This document shows, piece by piece, positions 34,873 to 43,688 of a DNA stretch of 64,000 bases (within the stretch, counting starts at the first letter, position 1; each line of letters begins with the position of its first letter). The notes below the pieces were generated by a model. It made no database searches. It was given only the letters and a program-made list of their open reading frames with translations, and had not been told where the DNA came from. Both the position numbers and the translations under genes were made by a program. This stretch comes from Arthrobacter roseus. GTDB lineage: Bacteria; Actinomycetota; Actinomycetes; Actinomycetales; Micrococcaceae. Location of the stretch: assembly GCF_016907875.1 (NCBI RefSeq), contig NZ_JAFBCU010000001.1, forward strand, positions 806,001 to 870,000, in the 5' to 3' direction.

Positions 34873-35678
34873 TGGATCCGGCAACAATTATTGGTCTCGT
34901 CATTGCGTTTGGTTCGCTGTACGCGATGATCACTCTCGAGGGCGCGCACGTTCAGGCGATTCTGCTGCCTGCGCCCATGGTCCTGGTGTTCGGTGCCACC
35001 ATTGCGGTCGGTGTTGCTGGCGGCACGCTGAAGGACTTCGTCCAGGCGCTCAAGGCGTTGCCCCGGGGATTCAAAGGAAAGACGACGCCGCCGCAGGAGA
35101 TTATCGACCGCGTGGTAATTCTGGCAGAGAAGGCCCGCAGCGAAGGTCTGCTGTCTCTGGAGCAGGAAGCGAGCGAGGCCACGGACCCGTTCACCAAAAA
35201 AGCGCTGCAGAACATCGCTGACGGGATCGATGGCGAGGAGCTGCGTGAACTGCTCGAAGATGAGATTTCGGCCAAGACCGTTTCTGAACGTAACGCAGCT
35301 AAGTTCTTCACCACGCTGGGCGGCTATGCACCCACGGTGGGCATTATCGGTACCGTTGTTTCGCTGACCCACGTGCTGGAGAACCTGTCCAGTCCGGACA
35401 CCCTGGGCCCCATGATCGCCACAGCGTTCGTTGCCACCCTGTGGGGCCTGCTCTCGGCAAACTTCATCTGGTTGCCCATTGGCAGCAGACTCAAACGACT
35501 TGCCGATATTGAGCTCTCGCGCATGACTCTGCTGATGGAGGGGTTGCTCGCGGTTCAGGCCGGAAGCCAGCCACGGCTGCTCGGCGAGAGACTGCAGGCC
35601 ATGATTCCGGATGAGAAGACCAAGCAGGACAAGGGCCAGAAGGCTTCGAAAGCCGACAAGAAGCTGACAGCGGCATGA
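34872..35678 (+). CDS. motA: Flagellar stator protein MotA
   Basis: A 268-residue stator subunit with four membrane helices: two near the start (about 1-22 and 32-50) and two near 150-200 (APTVGIIGTVVSLTHVLENL, TAFVATLWGLLSANFIWLPI). The cytoplasmic loop between them is charged, as needed to push on FliG. A lysine- and alanine-rich tail follows. Overlaps motB by 4 bases. Confidence 0.95.
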   Translation: MDPATIIGLVIAFGSLYAMITLEGAHVQAILLPAPMVLVFGATIAVGVAGGTLKDFVQALKALPRGFKGKTTPPQEIIDRVVILAEKARSEGLLSLEQEASEATDPFTKKALQNIADGIDGEELRELLEDEISAKTVSERNAAKFFTTLGGYAPTVGIIGTVVSLTHVLENLSSPDTLGPMIATAFVATLWGLLSANFIWLPIGSRLKRLADIELSRMTLLMEGLLAVQAGSQPRLLGERLQAMIPDEKTKQDKGQKASKADKKLTAA

Positions 35679-36541
35679 GCCCACGCCGTAAGAGCGGCCT
35701 TCCGCAGGAAGAGCACGAAGAGCACGTTGATGAGCGCTGGATGGCCTCCTACATGGACATGGTCACCGTGCTCATGTGTATGTTCATTGTGCTGTTCGCC
35801 ATGTCCACGGTGGATGCCAACAAATTCGAGCAACTGCGTAACTCACTGGCGACGGGCTTCGGATCTGTGGAGATGGCTGCTGTCGACACCGCTGAAGGCA
35901 CCGTTGTCCCCGCAGAGCACGTAAATGATGAGGGCGAGGGATTCGCGAATGCAGCCGCGGCACCGGCAGTACCAGTTTCGGCTCCGGAGCCGACAACGGA
36001 ACCAGCAGGAAACACCGACATGGATCGGGCAGTAGCCGAAGTGGAAGATCTACGGAAACTCCAGGCTCGCATTGACGCGAATCTGCAGAAAGATCACCTG
36101 GCCAAGAGCGTTCGGTACACCATTGATGAGCGTGGTCTGACGATTCGCTTGATCAGTTCCGAGGCATACTTTCTGCCGGACAGAGCCCAACTGTCGGAGA
36201 AAACCGGTCAGATCCTGGATGCGATCGGCCCGGTGCTTGCCACCACCAAACATCAGATTTCCGTCGAGGGACATACGGCGAAGCTGCCGGAGACCTACCG
36301 GTACCCCCTTGACTGGGAGCTGTCCACGGAACGCTCGGTCAACGTGGTGCGGCACGTCGTCGAAAAGGGGCGAGTGCCCGCCAACCGGGTTGCCGCCGTC
36401 GGATTCGGTCAGTCCCGTCCGCTTGCGAACGGCGACAGCGAGGCCGAGCTGAAACTGAATCGCCGCGTCGACATTGTCGCGTTGTCGGACCAGCCAGAGA
36501 ACGTGCGGAAATTGATTCCTGAGGTTACCAAGAATCCCTAA
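35675..36541 (+). CDS. motB: Flagellar stator protein MotB
   Basis: A 288-residue stator subunit. A single membrane helix near 24-44 carries the ion-channel aspartate (Asp28 in YMDMVTVLMCMF). The C-terminal OmpA-like domain that grips peptidoglycan has SVEGHTAKLPE, SVNVVRHVVEKG and NRRVDIVAL. The stop codon TAA forms the first three bases of a sigma-28 -35 element (TAAC) for fliM. Confidence 0.95.
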   Translation: MSPRRKSGLPQEEHEEHVDERWMASYMDMVTVLMCMFIVLFAMSTVDANKFEQLRNSLATGFGSVEMAAVDTAEGTVVPAEHVNDEGEGFANAAAAPAVPVSAPEPTTEPAGNTDMDRAVAEVEDLRKLQARIDANLQKDHLAKSVRYTIDERGLTIRLISSEAYFLPDRAQLSEKTGQILDAIGPVLATTKHQISVEGHTAKLPETYRYPLDWELSTERSVNVVRHVVEKGRVPANRVAAVGFGQSRPLANGDSEAELKLNRRVDIVALSDQPENVRKLIPEVTKNP

Positions 36542-36565
36542 CGCAGCGCCTGGCCCTGCCGATAG
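36539..36565 (+). promoter_or_regulatory. Sigma-28-type promoter of fliM, overlapping the motB stop
   Basis: TAAC (36539-36542), 15 bases, GCCGATAG (36558-36565), identical in both boxes to the flgN and flgB sites. TAA is the motB stop codon. The expected transcription start, about 7 bases after the -10, is at or just before the fliM GTG (36574), so this message would be leaderless. No Shine-Dalgarno sequence is visible before fliM. Confidence 0.82.
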
Positions 36566-36573
36566 TCAGTGTT

Positions 36574-37473
36574 GTGACGGTCCAGGAACATTTTGTGGGT
36601 GGTGTGCACCCTTCAGCAGTCGAAGTCTATGACTTTCGACGTCCAACTACACTTGCGCGGGAGCACTCGAGGGTGCTCGATCTTGCGTTCGAAACGTTTG
36701 CACGACAGTGGGGTACGCAGCTCACCGCCAAGGTCCGCGTCATCTGCCAGGTGACATCGGAGCAGGTCATCATGCAGACCTACGACGAATACGCGGCCAC
36801 CCTGCCAGCCACCACCGCTATGGTGTTGTGCGCTATCGAAGATAATGAAGCGAAGGCCGTCATCCAGTTCTCGGCATCGGCCGCACTGGATCTCGTGGAG
36901 CACATGCTCGGAGGCCGTTCGAACACCGTGGTGATTGACCGGAAGTTCACCGAAATTGAGCAGGCACTGGTTCTCCGCCTCATGGACGACGCACTCGAGG
37001 GCCTACAGTACTCCCTGGGATCCATCTTCAAGAGCACGCTGAGCGTTCATTCCATCCAGTACAACTCGCAGTTCGCGCAGGCTGCAGCCACGTCGGATTT
37101 GATGATCGTGGCACTGTTTGAAATCAAGATTGGTGAACGCATGGGCCCGGCCACCGTCGCCATCCCAGCTGATGTCCTCCTGTCCCAACTGGGAGAGGCA
37201 AATCCGATGGCTCTCACCGATAACGCTCGGGAGCTTGTCGAGGATCAGCTGGCCAACACCCCCATTGATGTATCCCTGCAGGTTTCACCCATAGCAGTGA
37301 AGCCCGGATTCATCTTGAAGCTCGCCGTCGGCGACGTCCTGCCGCTGCCACACGCGCAGAACCGGCCATTCGATGTCGCTGTAGGCGGCCAAATCATGGC
37401 GCAAGCGGCCGCCGGGGCCAACGGGTCCCGCCTTGCCTGCGTCATCGTCAGCACTGAGGAGAACCAACGATGA
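36574..37473 (+). CDS. fliM: Flagellar motor switch protein FliM
   Basis: A 299-residue C-ring protein. VYDFRRPTTLAREHSRVLDLAFETFARQW opens the middle domain, which also carries ALDLVEHMLGG; the C-terminal part is a SpoA-like domain. The N-terminal CheY-binding motif (EIDALL in the family) is missing: only about 18 residues precede the YDF motif, starting TVQEHFVGG. GTG 36574 follows a sigma-28 site by 8 bases. No fliL lies between motB and fliM. Overlaps fliN by 4 bases. Confidence 0.93.
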   Translation: MTVQEHFVGGVHPSAVEVYDFRRPTTLAREHSRVLDLAFETFARQWGTQLTAKVRVICQVTSEQVIMQTYDEYAATLPATTAMVLCAIEDNEAKAVIQFSASAALDLVEHMLGGRSNTVVIDRKFTEIEQALVLRLMDDALEGLQYSLGSIFKSTLSVHSIQYNSQFAQAAATSDLMIVALFEIKIGERMGPATVAIPADVLLSQLGEANPMALTDNARELVEDQLANTPIDVSLQVSPIAVKPGFILKLAVGDVLPLPHAQNRPFDVAVGGQIMAQAAAGANGSRLACVIVSTEENQR

Positions 37474-38168
37474 AGACCACTCTTTCCCTGCCCACTGCCG
37501 CGGCCGATGCCCTGGTGGAATTGCTTCCCACCTCCACCGTCTTGACGCCGCGCGAAGCTGCCGTCAACACGGCGCCGCGCGCCGAACTGGCACGCGCTGT
37601 CATGGGCGGCTTCATCGGCGCCAGCTCGGCCGACGTCGCTATCGTCCTGTTGGAGGGAATCCTGCCGGATGCCTCCACGGGCACGGAGCTGGTATCGCCT
37701 GCAGACGTCTTGCGCCCGGCAATTGAGGCGGCGACGGCGGTGCTCGGTGCTGGTGTGCTTTCAGACGTGCGCGTCGGTGACGCCAGTTCACTCTTTGACG
37801 ATTCCGCAGCAGAAATCTACGAACTCCTCAGCGGGCAGTCCGTGCAGGGCTGGTTTGCCATCCGCATTCGCGACAACCGTGCGGTGTCAGGCCTCCTGTC
37901 CGACGGCGCGCCCATGGCCGGCAAACTCGGTCGCATCAACAACGTCGAAATGGCGTTGACCGTCGAGATTGGCCGCACCCGAATGGCGGTCCGCGACGTA
38001 CTGAACCTCGAGCCAGGCGGCGTCATTGAACTCGACCGCTCCGCTGGGGCACCCGCTGACGTCCTGCTCAACGGCCGGCTCATTGCCCACGGCGAAGTGG
38101 TGGTCGTGGACCAGGATTATGCGGTGCGGATTACCAAAATCCTCGACGTGGTCGAAGGCAGTCACTAA
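37470..38168 (+). CDS. fliN: Flagellar motor switch protein FliN, long form
   Basis: A 232-residue protein. The last 80 residues are the SpoA/FliN domain (VEMALTVEIGRTRMAVRDVLNLEPGGVIELDR, then VLLNGRLIAHGEVVVVDQDYAVRI). The first 150 residues form an extra domain, longer than the plain FliN of enteric bacteria and comparable in place to the N-terminal part of FliY, though I see no clear CheC phosphatase motif. fliO starts on the next base. Confidence 0.92.
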   Translation: MKTTLSLPTAAADALVELLPTSTVLTPREAAVNTAPRAELARAVMGGFIGASSADVAIVLLEGILPDASTGTELVSPADVLRPAIEAATAVLGAGVLSDVRVGDASSLFDDSAAEIYELLSGQSVQGWFAIRIRDNRAVSGLLSDGAPMAGKLGRINNVEMALTVEIGRTRMAVRDVLNLEPGGVIELDRSAGAPADVLLNGRLIAHGEVVVVDQDYAVRITKILDVVEGSH

Positions 38169-38663
38169 ATGGATGCTTGGATCCTTGGGCTGCGCGTCCT
38201 GCTCTCACTGGCCGCCGTCGTCGGCCTGCTGTGGTTCATCCAGAAGAAGGTCAGCCGCCACAACACTTCCCGTCCAGGCGCGGAGCTCATCTCTGTGGTG
38301 ACCCGCCAGGCCATCAGCACCAAGGCCTCCGTGGTGGTCCTGGACACCGATGGCAAACGTTTCATGCTCGGTGTCACGGAACAGTCCGTGAACATCCTCC
38401 ACACTTTTGACGCAGAACCTGAAAGCGCGACGGCGATAGCCCCCGCAGCCCCAGAGGCCGCCGGGGCATCGTTTGACCAGCACCTACGCCGTCAACAACT
38501 AGCTACAGCACAGGCAGTCAACACGGCACCCACCGCGACCCGAGCCTCCCTGCACCGTGGAAGCTCAACGAATCGGGGCGAACGCGCCCTGGATGGTTCC
38601 ATCCTCTCGCCGTCTACGTGGAAGCAGACCGCTGCCGCGTTCCGGCGGAGCACGGGAGAATGA
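38169..38663 (+). CDS. fliO: Flagellar biosynthesis protein FliO
   Basis: A 164-residue small membrane protein: one helix at about 6-24 (LGLRVLLSLAAVVGLLWFIQKKV), then a cytoplasmic domain with the FliO phrase VVVLDTDGKRFMLGVTEQSVNIL. It helps FliP assemble into the export gate. The tail after residue 90 is disordered. Overlaps fliP by 4 bases. Confidence 0.88.
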   Translation: MDAWILGLRVLLSLAAVVGLLWFIQKKVSRHNTSRPGAELISVVTRQAISTKASVVVLDTDGKRFMLGVTEQSVNILHTFDAEPESATAIAPAAPEAAGASFDQHLRRQQLATAQAVNTAPTATRASLHRGSSTNRGERALDGSILSPSTWKQTAAAFRRSTGE

Positions 38664-39511
38664 CCAGCGACATCCGCCGCGCTCACGCGAGACGACTCAG
38701 CGTGAGGCCTGTGGTCCCGGTCCTGCTTGGGCTCGCCCTCGCGGTTGTCGTCATGCTGCTCTCCGCACAGGCTGGCCACGCAGTTCCCGTGGACCCCAGC
38801 CCTCCGGCGCCTCCCACTCCACCGGAAGGGCCCGACGGCGACAACGGACTCTCGGTTGAGATCAACGGAGTCAACGGCGCACCCAGCACAGCGATCCTGA
38901 CCCTGGTCGGTATCACCCTGCTCTCCGTTGCCCCGGCGCTGCTGCTGATGATGACGTCGTTCACGAAGATCTTCGTGGTCCTCGCCATGACACGCAACGC
39001 TCTCTCGCTGCCGTCGATCCCTCCCAACCAGGTCCTTGCTGGGCTTGCGCTGTTCCTCTCGATCTTCATCATGGCCCCGGTCCTGACGGAGATCAACAAC
39101 CTCGCTGTGCAGCCCTACATGGACGGAAACACCACGTTCTCCGAGGCGCTGAGCATCGGGTCCGGCCCGCTCCAGCAGTTCATGCTGGCGCACACCCGCG
39201 AAGAAGACATCGCGCTCATGACCCGGGTTGCAGACAACGAAAACCCTGCCAAGCCTGAAGACGTACCCCTGATCACGCTGATTCCCTCGTTCATGATCTC
39301 CGAACTTCGGGCCGCCTTCATCATCGGGTTCGTCATCTTCGTCCCGTTCCTGGTGATCGACCTCGTGGTCGCCTCAGCACTGATGTCCATGGGCATGATG
39401 ATGCTGCCGCCAGTGATGATCTCGTTGCCGTTCAAAATCCTGCTCTTTGTCCTCGTTGACGGGTGGGGCCTGATCATCACGTCCCTGGTCAACAGTTACG
39501 GCGGCACCTGA
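38660..39511 (+). CDS. fliP: Flagellar export gate protein FliP
   Basis: A 283-residue export gate subunit. An N-terminal signal-like helix (about 18-38) is followed by a Pro-rich stretch, then the four-helix core: LLLMMTSFTKIFVVLAMTRNAL, PLITLIPSFMISELRAAFIIGFV and SMGMMMLPPVMISLPFKILLF. ATG 38660 lies in the fliO stop (ATGA); the frame from 38618 is longer without reason. Overlaps fliQ by one base. Confidence 0.95.
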   Translation: MTSDIRRAHARRLSVRPVVPVLLGLALAVVVMLLSAQAGHAVPVDPSPPAPPTPPEGPDGDNGLSVEINGVNGAPSTAILTLVGITLLSVAPALLLMMTSFTKIFVVLAMTRNALSLPSIPPNQVLAGLALFLSIFIMAPVLTEINNLAVQPYMDGNTTFSEALSIGSGPLQQFMLAHTREEDIALMTRVADNENPAKPEDVPLITLIPSFMISELRAAFIIGFVIFVPFLVIDLVVASALMSMGMMMLPPVMISLPFKILLFVLVDGWGLIITSLVNSYGGT

Positions 39512-39786
39512 TGGATACCAACGCAGTACTCGACATAGGTCTGCAAGGACTCTGGATAGCAGCGAAACTCGCCGCACCCGTACTGGTGACGGCCCTCGTC
39601 GTCGGCTTCAGCATTTCCCTCTTCCAGTCCATCACCCAGATCCAGGAAGTCACCCTCTCATTCGTGCCCAAGGCTGTCGCCGTCGCGATCGCGCTGCTGA
39701 TCTGCGGACACTGGATGATCGCAGAAATGGTGGCGTTCACGCATGAACTCTTCGACAGAATTCCTGCGCTTCTCGGCGGGAGCTAG
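39511..39786 (+). CDS. fliQ: Flagellar export gate protein FliQ
   Basis: A 91-residue hairpin membrane protein with two helices (about 17-37 and 50-72). GFSISLFQSITQIQEVTLSFVPK is the family mark. One base overlap with fliP and one base before fliR. The open frame from 39463 is not needed. Confidence 0.94.
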   Translation: MDTNAVLDIGLQGLWIAAKLAAPVLVTALVVGFSISLFQSITQIQEVTLSFVPKAVAVAIALLICGHWMIAEMVAFTHELFDRIPALLGGS

Positions 39787-39787
39787 G

Positions 39788-40537
39788 ATGCCCAGTCAGG
39801 AAACGATCGAAGCCGTCATGCTTGCAGGGGTAAGGATGATCGCGTTCATCGTCGTCGCCCCACCCTTCTCCTACAGCGCCATCCCCGGACGAGTGAAGGC
39901 GATGCTCGCCATCGGCCTGGCGCTCGCCGTCGCGCCCCGCGTCACGGAAGGCTACGTTTCTCCAAGCACCGGCGAATACATTGTCCAGCTCATCCTCGAG
40001 CTGCTGACCGGAGCCGCACTGGGGTTTCTGGTGCTGCTGGTGTTCTCTGCCATCCAGTCCGCCGGCTACCTGATTGACCTCTTTGGCGGCTTCCAGCTCG
40101 CGCAGTCCTTCGATCCCGGGATGCTGGTCAATGGCGCCCAGTTCACCAAGCTTTTCCAGATCACAGCGCTCGCGCTCCTTTTCGCATCTGACGGGTATCA
40201 GCTGATCATTTCTGGGCTCTCCCGCACCTTCGAGGCCCTGCCCATCGGCGGCGGTATCAACCTCGCGGACCCCGCCGAAGCCATGATTACTGCGCTGACC
40301 CAGATGTTCCTCGCCGCCGTCCAGATCGGCGGGCCACTCTTGGTCGTCCTGTTCCTCACCGACGTCGGGCTGGGCCTGCTGACCCGTGTGGCCCCTGCGC
40401 TGAATGCGTTTGCCCTCGGGTTTCCGCTGAAGATCTTTGTCACGCTCATGCTCATCAGCGTGGTGTTTCTGGCCCTGCCCCGGATCGTTTCAACCCTGAC
40501 CGGGCAGGCCCTGCGGCTGATGACGGGAGCCAGCTAA
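39788..40537 (+). CDS. fliR: Flagellar export gate protein FliR
   Basis: A 249-residue membrane protein with about six helices. Family marks: RMIAFIVVAPPFSYSAIPGRVKAMLAIGLAL, GFLVLLVFSAIQSAGYLIDL and LGLLTRVAPALNAFALGFPLKI. ATG 39788 overlaps nothing and follows the fliQ stop by one base. The stop shares one base with flhB. Confidence 0.94.
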   Translation: MPSQETIEAVMLAGVRMIAFIVVAPPFSYSAIPGRVKAMLAIGLALAVAPRVTEGYVSPSTGEYIVQLILELLTGAALGFLVLLVFSAIQSAGYLIDLFGGFQLAQSFDPGMLVNGAQFTKLFQITALALLFASDGYQLIISGLSRTFEALPIGGGINLADPAEAMITALTQMFLAAVQIGGPLLVVLFLTDVGLGLLTRVAPALNAFALGFPLKIFVTLMLISVVFLALPRIVSTLTGQALRLMTGAS

Positions 40538-41637
40538 TGTCAACGGACGCAGGCGAGCGTACAGAGGACGCTACACCGAAGCGGATGAAGGAAGTCCGCT
40601 CAAAGGGTGAACTCTCAAAATCCGAGGATCTCGCGGCCTGGCTCGGCGTTGGGGCGGCCGTGGCCATGCTGCCGCTGACCATTTCCCACGCCGCGAAATC
40701 GGGCACGGACCAGGTGTTCTCCTTCCGCACCCTGATCGCCAATCCGGAACCGGCTGTGGCCCTGCAGATACTCGAGGCCGGGCTCGGATCCCTGGCGTAC
40801 ACCCTTGGGCCCTTGCTGATCGTGGTGCTCGTCGTTGTCATCCTCACCGCCTCTATCCAGGGCGGCATTCACTTCAAGAAGTTCAAAGGCAAATTCGAGC
40901 AGTTCAACCTGCTCGCCGGCGCCAAACGGGTTTTTGGAACCCAGGCACTCTGGCAAGGGGTCAAGGCACTCCTGAAGACCGCCGTCGTCGGCTTGGTCCT
41001 GCTGGTCGTGGTGCAGGCGCTAACGCCGGTCCTGATGTCCGCCGGTGGTCTTTCCGTTGCTTCACTGCTGGTCGCTGCAAAAGACGGTGCCGGATCGCTG
41101 CTTCAGTCTGCGGTCATGGCCGGTTTGGTCCTTGCCGCGGCGGACATCATCGTGGTCATGCGGCGCAACCGCAAACGCACCAAAATGACCATGAAGGAAG
41201 TCAAGGACGAGAACAAGAACTCCGAGGGCGATCCGCTGATCAAATCGCAGCGGCGTTCACGGCAGCTTGCTATGAGCCGCAACCGCATGATGGCCGCCGT
41301 CGCGGATGCCGACGTCGTCATGGTCAACCCCACGCACGTCGCCGTCGCCCTCAAATATGAGCCGGGACGTGCAGCGCCGAAGGTCGTCGCCAAGGGTGCA
41401 GACCTCATTGCTGCCCGTATCCGCAAGGAAGCCGAGGAAAAGGGTGTTCCCATGGTGACCGACATTCCGCTGGCACGCGCCTTGCACGCAGCATGCGACA
41501 TCGGGCAAGAAATTCCAGTGGAACTCTACAACGCTGTCGCGCGCGTTCTCGCGTTCGTGATGGCACTCAAATCCCGAGGCGCTGCACGCGGCCACCTCAC
41601 CATGCCTGAACCCGCGATGACCGCAGGAGAGAACTGA
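40537..41637 (+). CDS. flhB: Flagellar export switch protein FlhB
   Basis: A 366-residue export component. The N-terminus (ERTEDATPKRMKEVRSKGEL) is typical, four membrane helices follow, then the cytoplasmic domain with the self-cleavage motif NPTH (Asn264) in MVNPTHVAVALKYEPG. Cleavage there lets FliK switch export from hook to filament substrates. Overlaps flhA by one base. Confidence 0.96.
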   Translation: MSTDAGERTEDATPKRMKEVRSKGELSKSEDLAAWLGVGAAVAMLPLTISHAAKSGTDQVFSFRTLIANPEPAVALQILEAGLGSLAYTLGPLLIVVLVVVILTASIQGGIHFKKFKGKFEQFNLLAGAKRVFGTQALWQGVKALLKTAVVGLVLLVVVQALTPVLMSAGGLSVASLLVAAKDGAGSLLQSAVMAGLVLAAADIIVVMRRNRKRTKMTMKEVKDENKNSEGDPLIKSQRRSRQLAMSRNRMMAAVADADVVMVNPTHVAVALKYEPGRAAPKVVAKGADLIAARIRKEAEEKGVPMVTDIPLARALHAACDIGQEIPVELYNAVARVLAFVMALKSRGAARGHLTMPEPAMTAGEN

Positions 41638-43688
41638 TGAACAACAACATGGCAAAATTTGCCGTCCCTCTGGGAGTCGTCGGCATCATCATGCTGCTAG
41701 TGGTTCCCGTCCCTGTGGTGCTGCTGGATATGTTGATCGTGGTCAACATCCTGCTGGCGCTGGTCATCCTCTTGACGTCCATGTTCGCCAAACGGCCACT
41801 GGACTTCTCGGTGTTCCCATCCCTGCTGCTGGTGGCGACGCTGTTCAGGCTGGGCCTCAACGTTGCCTCTACCCGGCTGGTCCTTGGCGAGGGTTACGCG
41901 GGAAAAGTCATTGAGGCATTCGGCCAGGTGACGGTCGGCGGGTCGCTCATCATCGGATCGGTGATCTTCCTGATCCTGGTGGTCATCCAGTTCGTTGTGG
42001 TCACCAAGGGTGCCGAGCGGGTCGCGGAAGTGGGCGCGCGCTTTACTCTGGACGCCATGCCGGGCAAGCAGATGGCTATTGACGCGGATCTCAACGCTGG
42101 GTTGATCACTGACGATCAGGCTCGCCAGCGCCGCGCCGAAGTCTCCGCCGAAGCGGATTTCTACGGTGCCATGGACGGTGCGTCGAAGTTCGTCAAAGGT
42201 GACGCGATCGCCGGGCTCATCATCATTATCATCAACCTCATCGGTGGTATTGCGATCGGGATGCTCCAGGAGGGCATGCCGGTCGGCGAAGCGCTGAACA
42301 CCTACGCTCTGCTGACCATCGGCGATGGTCTGGTCACCCAGATCCCTGCGCTGCTCATGGCGGTTTCGACCGGCATGATCGTCACCCGCTCCAACGCGGA
42401 GTCCGACGTCGGCTCTGAAGCGTCCAAGCAGTTGGGCCAGTCCCGTACGGCGCTGCTGATCGCGGGGGCTGCGGCGATCGCCATGGCGCTCGTCCCGGGG
42501 ATGCCAAAACTTCCGTTCCTTCTCGTAGGGGGCGGGCTGCTGTTCGCGGCTCAGCGGGTCAAGACGACCGAGGCGAAGGCGAAGGTCCAGGCTGCTGAAG
42601 ATGAAGCGAAGTCGAAGCCCAAAGACGCAGGCGAGACCACGGAGGATCTTATCGAGCAGATGCGGGTGCACACCCTGGAAATCATGCTCGCCCCAGACCT
42701 CGTTGACGTTGTGTCGGGCGCCTCGGATGATCTCCTCGGCAGGGTCAAAGCGCTTCGGCGGAAGATCGCCATGGAGCTGGGAATCGTCGTCCCGCCCGTC
42801 CGCACGCGCGACAGTCTGGATCTACCGTCCAGCACCTACGTGGTTCGTATCGCAGGGGTCGAGGCCGGGCGGGGTATCGCGCCGTCGGGCAAGGTCCTGG
42901 CGCTTGGTGAGAACCTGGGCTCACTGCCAGGGATTGAAACGGTAGAGCCGGTGTTCGGGCTTGCGGGGAAATGGGTTCCGGCGGAGATGCGCCACAGCGC
43001 CGAGATGGCCGGAGCCACAGTGGTGGACCGTGTGTCAGTTCTGGTCACACACCTGTCATCGATCATCACCAACAATGCTGCCCGGCTCCTCAGCCGCGAA
43101 GACGTGCGCGTCCTTACCGAAGGGGTCAAGCAGGTCAACCCTTCCGCGGTTGAAGAGCTGATCCCCTCCACCCTCAGCCTCGCCGAGGTGCAACGGGTTC
43201 TGCAGGGATTGCTCACCGAACAGGTGTCCATCAACGACCTCTCACGGATTTATGAAGCGCTCACGCTGCGGGCCAAGGTATCCACGGACCCCGAAGGCCT
43301 CATCGAGGCATCCAGGCAGGCGCTCGGGCCGGCTTTGACGGCGCAGTTCGTGGAGAACAACCTGCTGCGCGTCATCATGATCGACCCGCTGCTGGAACAG
43401 TCCATGCTGGAGGCGCTCCGCCCGTCCGAGCAGGGCACTCAGATCCTGATGGACGCGGCCCGTACGGAGGGCATTGTGAATTCGGCGCGTGACGCCGTTG
43501 CCCAGGCCGAAGCCCAGGGGTACACTCCTGTTCTGGTCTGTGCACCGGGATTGCGCCCCGCGATCCGTCGCCTCGTCTCCATGCAAAGCGGGGGATTGGC
43601 CGTGCTCTCGTATCAGGAAGTGACGTCAGCCAACGTGAATATTGAGACGGTAGGAGTGGTCCGCGGTGCGGAAACAATTGCGTCTTGA
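41637..43688 (+). CDS. flhA: Flagellar export protein FlhA
   Basis: A 683-residue export gate protein with about eight membrane helices in the first 320 residues and a large cytoplasmic domain that docks chaperone complexes. The FHIPEP signature region is seen as RFTLDAMPGKQMAIDADLNAG (about 138-158). ATG 41637 sits in the flhB stop. The flhF-like gene starts inside its 3' end (23-base overlap). Confidence 0.96.
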   Translation: MNNNMAKFAVPLGVVGIIMLLVVPVPVVLLDMLIVVNILLALVILLTSMFAKRPLDFSVFPSLLLVATLFRLGLNVASTRLVLGEGYAGKVIEAFGQVTVGGSLIIGSVIFLILVVIQFVVVTKGAERVAEVGARFTLDAMPGKQMAIDADLNAGLITDDQARQRRAEVSAEADFYGAMDGASKFVKGDAIAGLIIIIINLIGGIAIGMLQEGMPVGEALNTYALLTIGDGLVTQIPALLMAVSTGMIVTRSNAESDVGSEASKQLGQSRTALLIAGAAAIAMALVPGMPKLPFLLVGGGLLFAAQRVKTTEAKAKVQAAEDEAKSKPKDAGETTEDLIEQMRVHTLEIMLAPDLVDVVSGASDDLLGRVKALRRKIAMELGIVVPPVRTRDSLDLPSSTYVVRIAGVEAGRGIAPSGKVLALGENLGSLPGIETVEPVFGLAGKWVPAEMRHSAEMAGATVVDRVSVLVTHLSSIITNNAARLLSREDVRVLTEGVKQVNPSAVEELIPSTLSLAEVQRVLQGLLTEQVSINDLSRIYEALTLRAKVSTDPEGLIEASRQALGPALTAQFVENNLLRVIMIDPLLEQSMLEALRPSEQGTQILMDAARTEGIVNSARDAVAQAEAQGYTPVLVCAPGLRPAIRRLVSMQSGGLAVLSYQEVTSANVNIETVGVVRGAETIAS

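Noticed and set aside
34734-35684. A 316-codon minus-strand open frame
   Set aside because: It is antisense to flbD and motA, which have clear family motifs.
41697-42671. A 324-codon minus-strand open frame
   Set aside because: Antisense shadow of flhA with His/Asp/Arg-rich nonsense composition.
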